Shown here: piece by piece, positions 59,929-64,000 of the stretch | Numbering within the stretch: position 1 is the stretch's first letter | Layout: each line of letters opens with the position of its first letter | NCBI GenBank assembly: GCA_910592205.1 | Contig: CAJVPJ010000025.1 | Location: 1 to 64,000, forward strand | Direction of reading: 5' to 3' | DNA: 64,000 nucleotides | From: Paraglomus occultum | Taxonomy: Eukaryota > Glomeromycota > Glomeromycetes > Paraglomerales > Paraglomeraceae | The notes under the pieces: generated by a model | Seen by the model: the letters and a program-made list of their open reading frames with translations, nothing else | The model's database searches: none | What the model was told of the DNA's origin: nothing | Made by a program: the position numbers and the translations under genes

Positions 59929-60090
59929 GACAATGTCTGATGGTGAAGACGAGGCGTTCTCGTCTGAAAAAGTAGTATGTGGTGGCAGCTCTGATTTTTG
60001 AAGAGGGCTGAATGACAGAAAAAGTTGGATTGAAGGAAATACAATTGATAGTAAGATACCGGCCGTGGTTGCGAGGAAGGGGACGAGCGG

Positions 60091-60117
60091 AGGGGGGGGG
60101 GGGAGAGGAAGGAAGAG

Positions 60118-60158
<41 letters not shown>

Positions 60159-60159
60159 G
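60091..60159. repeat. G-run and (TTG)14 microsatellite in the regulator leader
   Basis: A 13-base G run (60091-60103) is followed by 14 TTG units (60118-60159). In the direction of the response-regulator gene this is a CAA repeat in the probable 5' leader. Confidence 0.9.
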
Positions 60160-62537
60160 GGGAGAGAGATACAAGTCTGTGCTGTGACACAAGTTCTCTG
60201 ATATGATGAAGGTAGTAAATATGCAACAAAAAATGTCGCTTCAAAAGTGTTATGTGTTCTTATAGCGTATGTTTATTGAAAGCGAAATGCGTACAATGTT
60301 GATTGCGTCGTTTGTATAAGTATTTATACTAACAACACCTTTTTTCCCTTTTTTCCTTATTTCAGTTTCAGAATTGCGATTCTTATCGTTTTATTAGCAA
60401 TACAATCATCAATTTGTGTGTTTGTAAAATGAAAAGTCGTAACAATGGTAATCGTAAGTGAAGTGGCAGTACGTTGGATGTTTGCAAAAGAAAGTTCAGA
60501 TTTATATATCTTGTAGCAAAGGTGAGAGTGTACATTTGGTAACTTGCCCCTCGAAGGGCAGATGTGATTCTTATATATAATCAGTTATAATATGTATAAT
60601 ATAAATAACCGGTAAGCCATTATGGGTAATAAATATAACATGTTAATGTATATAGTAAAGTATAAAATTTTTATTTATGTTATCCCCTGCCATTTCTTGT
60701 TTATATTAGTAGACTTCTAGAGTGGGCGGGGTGCTAACGCTAACGAATGGATGCCCATAAGACCAAATATAGTAAAATAATATTATATGCATCGCAGAAT
60801 ATATAAATATAAATATGTACATGTTAATATAACATTTCCATTGTATCACCCCCCATTTTGTACCTACTTATAAAAAAGGGTCACTTTTTGCCAAGCGCAA
60901 TGGCCACCCTCTATTTTATCACAAAAAAATCTTGCAAAACATTGCCCCAGTCCAATCTGCGGTCACAGTTTATCACCGCCATCTCTGCCATCACAGCCAT
61001 CACAACCATCACACCCATCACACCCATCACCTGTCACAATCTAATTAGGACAAGATGGACAAGGTCTACACCTAACTCTGATATTAATTTTCATGTCGCT
61101 AATAAAGAGCGAGTCGAAACGCATGCTTGAAATTTTGACAGGCCTGTTTGTCGGCTGCATTGAAGTGACAATACGGAAATGTTCGGCTGTAAGGAAGCTG
61201 ATTTCTTCCTCGAGAATTTCACGATCGATCGATCGATTGATCGTTATCGTGGGCTTGTCATGCACACTGCAGATTATTAAAAACATGACCTAGCCTTCTC
61301 ATTAAAGAATCGCCTGCGATATGACATTTCAACGTGGAAAATACGATTGACCTTTTGTAGAACCGAACGAGTCACATTGGAACACCGTTTCAAATAGAGT
61401 CATTTAAGTGTTCTAAAACTTTATTGTAATAATATAAATGAATGCGTCAGATGACATATGCATTAATGAATAACATGTATAACATGTAACGACGTAACTC
61501 ATAAAAAACCTGTCTAAAACTTTCCCCACTTTAAAAATATATACAATTGGAATCTGCTCAATTGTATAGAGGACAGTCGTAGATAAGATGGTCTTTCAAA
61601 ATGTCAGGAATAAGTAACAGTTATTAAGAAATAATTTGTACATTACTGACAAATGCAACACGTTATGACGTTGCTAGTCTCTAAATGGGACTGAAAAGCG
61701 AATGCAAGGGAACATTCTCTTGCAGTTCACTTTTGTCATCATTTCATCCAGAACCTGTATTATATATTCTACTGGTCACCACCAACAACAATTGTTTCTG
61801 ACTGCGTATTGTCATCGTCCTCTATCTAGGCCAATGTTTGCAGAAAACTCACTAAATGTACGCTTTACTTTAAGCTGATGTATTATTCACTATATGGCTA
61901 GCCTTGTATGCAAGTTTTTATTTGCTATACTTGATGTGTCGACGAAAAAGTCAGGGATTTAGAATAGCAGGTGTGCGTGTGAGACGGTCGTGAGTAGCGT
62001 GTGATAAATACTTACACGGAACAAATACTTTTTCAATCTTGTGTAGGACTATATTTATTACTATTATTTATCTCACCATTCCCTTACCATTAAGATCATT
62101 TTATAACGATATTGTTATTACCGGTCCTGTTACCGTTCTTGTTGATTCCTGTTGTTTTGTTTTCTTATATTATTATTGTTGTTATCATTATTGTTGTTAT
62201 CATTATTATTATTATTATTATTATCATAATTATGGCACATTAATGCCATTATTATCGCTCTTAAATATCATCACCGTCAATCTTTATAATCATTTGACGC
62301 CATCAAATATTATTATCATCATTATCGTAATGTGTGCAATATTCATAAATTGGAGAGAATCGAGAACAACGCACTTGTCGTATTAATGTGTAATTATGAT
62401 ACTGATGCCAATAAATGGTGTCTTTTCGCCTCCACGGTCTAGAATCATCATGTGGGAACATAAGGTGTAACAAGTAGATCAGAAATACATGTTTGGGGTT
62501 TTGTTCAAGCCCAAGGCAAGATCAGACACAGACATTA

Positions 62538-62574
<37 letters not shown>

Positions 62575-63332
62575 TGTTTCCATGTACAATGCCATACGAT
62601 TATAGAACGTATGCTAAACACGTGGAGGACTAATCTCTCGTTCCAATTCATGGGTGGTGCTTAATTTGATTCGTAACAGGCCTGGATGTATATTAAACAA
62701 ATAATCTGTTACATTTTAAAGCGGTAATTCTTGGCCTCTCTAACCTCATCATTTTCCTTATATATTTCTCTCTTCAGTCACCGATCCACTGCCCCTAGCC
62801 TTTCTTTAATTTCTATCAGGCGCACAAAAAATCCGCCACACTTAAATTGCTTCACAACATTCTTGGCCAATCGATTAATGTTATTTATATGCAACCATAT
62901 AATATACCGTTGCGTTGATATACCACAAATTTAATTACATAATCAATTGATCTTCCCCAGATCGTGGTTTATCGGAGAATTTTTGACCCTTGTTTGAAGA
63001 AAGACTTGTTTGTTGTTGTATGTGATTGTGATTATAGATCAGTAGCAAGTGATTTCGCGCGATCGAGCGATCGAGCGACTAGGCAAGTCTGTTTGTTTAC
63101 CATAATCGCAAGCACTTGTACGTAATGACTTTACGTTCTGATTCTTCGATATGATGCAATCATCACAAATAAAGCTGATTCTGGTTCCCAGGTACCCGAC
63201 TTTTTCGTCCATAAATGACAGGCCTGGAACCGTCTTACATAATACGTCACTGGAGAGATTTTGGTAAATAAATAAATCAAAAGTCAAATCCTTTTCCATG
63301 TTCGATTATCTATGTTATAGATGACATCATAT
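60160..63332. other. Gene-free spacer with triplet microsatellites
   Basis: No supported gene. ATT/GTT repeats cover about 62165-62230, and a (TTA)n array about 62533-62572. A CATCAC-type imperfect repeat lies at 60976-61032, and GATC units at 61223-61246. Confidence 0.55.
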
Positions 63333-63641
63333 CTACGACAGGTAACGAGTATCGCAAAGATGAGAGCATTTTATCTGCTCTATAAATCTAGTTAGTTTTA
63401 AAACTTCACACTCATGCAGATCGTTGAAGAGTGGATTTGTGAAACGCTTGTCCATCTTGGCGTACAGAACGAAATGGCAGCTTGTCTCTGTGTTCCGCAT
63501 CTCTTTCCTTTGAAATCGCAGAGGGCGTATTTCAATCGAAATTCGTCTATAGACGAGAAGCGCAGTAATGAGATATCTATGATGAGTTGAACGTCGGTTG
63601 ACTAGTTTATCGAGCGCAATCTCTGATAGAGATAGACTCAC
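63333..63641 (-). CDS. Doubtful ORF or partial gene
   Basis: An open frame of 102 codons with no ATG at its start (GTG at 63641). Codon use in the middle (CHFVLYAKMDKRFTNPLFND) looks more like coding than the flanks. An ATG about 50 bp upstream opens MQAKDLEYWKNKGLKT and could be spliced in by a very short intron, which I cannot confirm. No domain recognised. Confidence 0.3.
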   Translation of the reverse strand: MSLSLSEIALDKLVNRRSTHHRYLITALLVYRRISIEIRPLRFQRKEMRNTETSCHFVLYAKMDKRFTNPLFNDLHECEVLKLTRFIEQIKCSHLCDTRYLS

Positions 63642-64000
63642 TCGTTTTCAAGCCTTTGTTTTTCCAATACTCGAGATCTTTAGCTTGCATTGTGTCACAT
63701 CATAACCGTTTGATTACTGTGGAGAGGGGCTGGAGTTTGTTTACTCTCTCCCCCATCCCATTCATTTCATTCAAATTGTTTTTAATATAACGATTTGTAC
63801 GTAGCAGATGCTACACATCTATTCCTGAAAGAGTTAAAACTCGGAGAAGAAACATAGGTTTTCATTACCATAACAACAAAATAATATATAATGTTTGCAG
63901 TACATGACATGTATCTACAACATGCTAGAACAATTGCTTTATTGGATTCATTTCCAGGAATTGAATGTGTTGCGAAATAAAAAGAGTATAGTCTGTGTTA
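63642..64000. other. Window end
   Basis: No supported gene. May hold the promoter or first exon of the doubtful ORF to its left. Confidence 0.45.

Noticed and set aside
1..64000. CRISPR arrays, rRNA, tRNA and bacterial-type operons
   Set aside because: No regularly spaced identical repeats with unique spacers, no rRNA or tRNA signatures recognised, and the genes are spliced and eukaryotic.

Overview
The window looks like nuclear DNA from an arbuscular mycorrhizal fungus (Glomeromycotina, Rhizophagus-like), inferred without a database search. Reasons: short GT-AG introns of about 80-110 nt, AT-rich spacers around moderately GC-balanced genes, fungal housekeeping proteins, and lineage-typical accessory families (Crinkler with nuclease and kinase domains, AT-rich PD-(D/E)XK family genes, TPR repeats, a Fanzor/TnpB-like relic). 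All introns were placed by eye. The window opens with 75 G residues, most likely an artefact at a contig end.

Layout. 2.8-15.3 kb is a compact core block: TPX2-like spindle protein (-), actin-related protein 8 (-), inositol-pentakisphosphate 2-kinase (-), an NmrA-like protein (+) sharing a 202-bp divergent promoter with the kinase, and a secreted Ish1-type protein ending in KDEL (-). 15.4-28.4 kb is an accessory island: a decayed copy of a small Lys-rich gene, a frameshifted PD-(D/E)XK-like gene whose first intron holds a 53-bp-arm inverted repeat and a hexanucleotide satellite, a coiled-coil ORF, a membrane-anchored helix-turn-helix-like protein, an intact Lys-rich small gene, a 63-bp minisatellite and a broken Fanzor/TnpB-like gene.

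28.4-44.5 kb is mostly core-like: F-box-like/LRR protein, NF-YA (HAP2) CCAAT-binding subunit, a hypothetical protein, a KCTD-type BTB protein, an acidic unknown, a two-exon unknown and an OXNAD1-type reductase. 44.9-55.9 kb is a second accessory island: a small membrane ORF, a Crinkler nuclease-kinase pseudogene, a pogo-like terminal repeat, a TPR pseudogene, and a P-loop ATPase gene broken by one base in an A-run, followed by 92-bp tandem repeats. The rest is sparse: a stand-alone receiver-domain response regulator at 59.4-59.9 kb and one doubtful ORF near the end.

The main pattern is a contrast: core genes read through every exon without a break, while nearly every large accessory gene carries frameshifts. 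This suggests real decay rather than uniform sequencing error. The two small accessory genes at 22.1-23.0 kb are intact. I see no rRNA, tRNA or CRISPR array.
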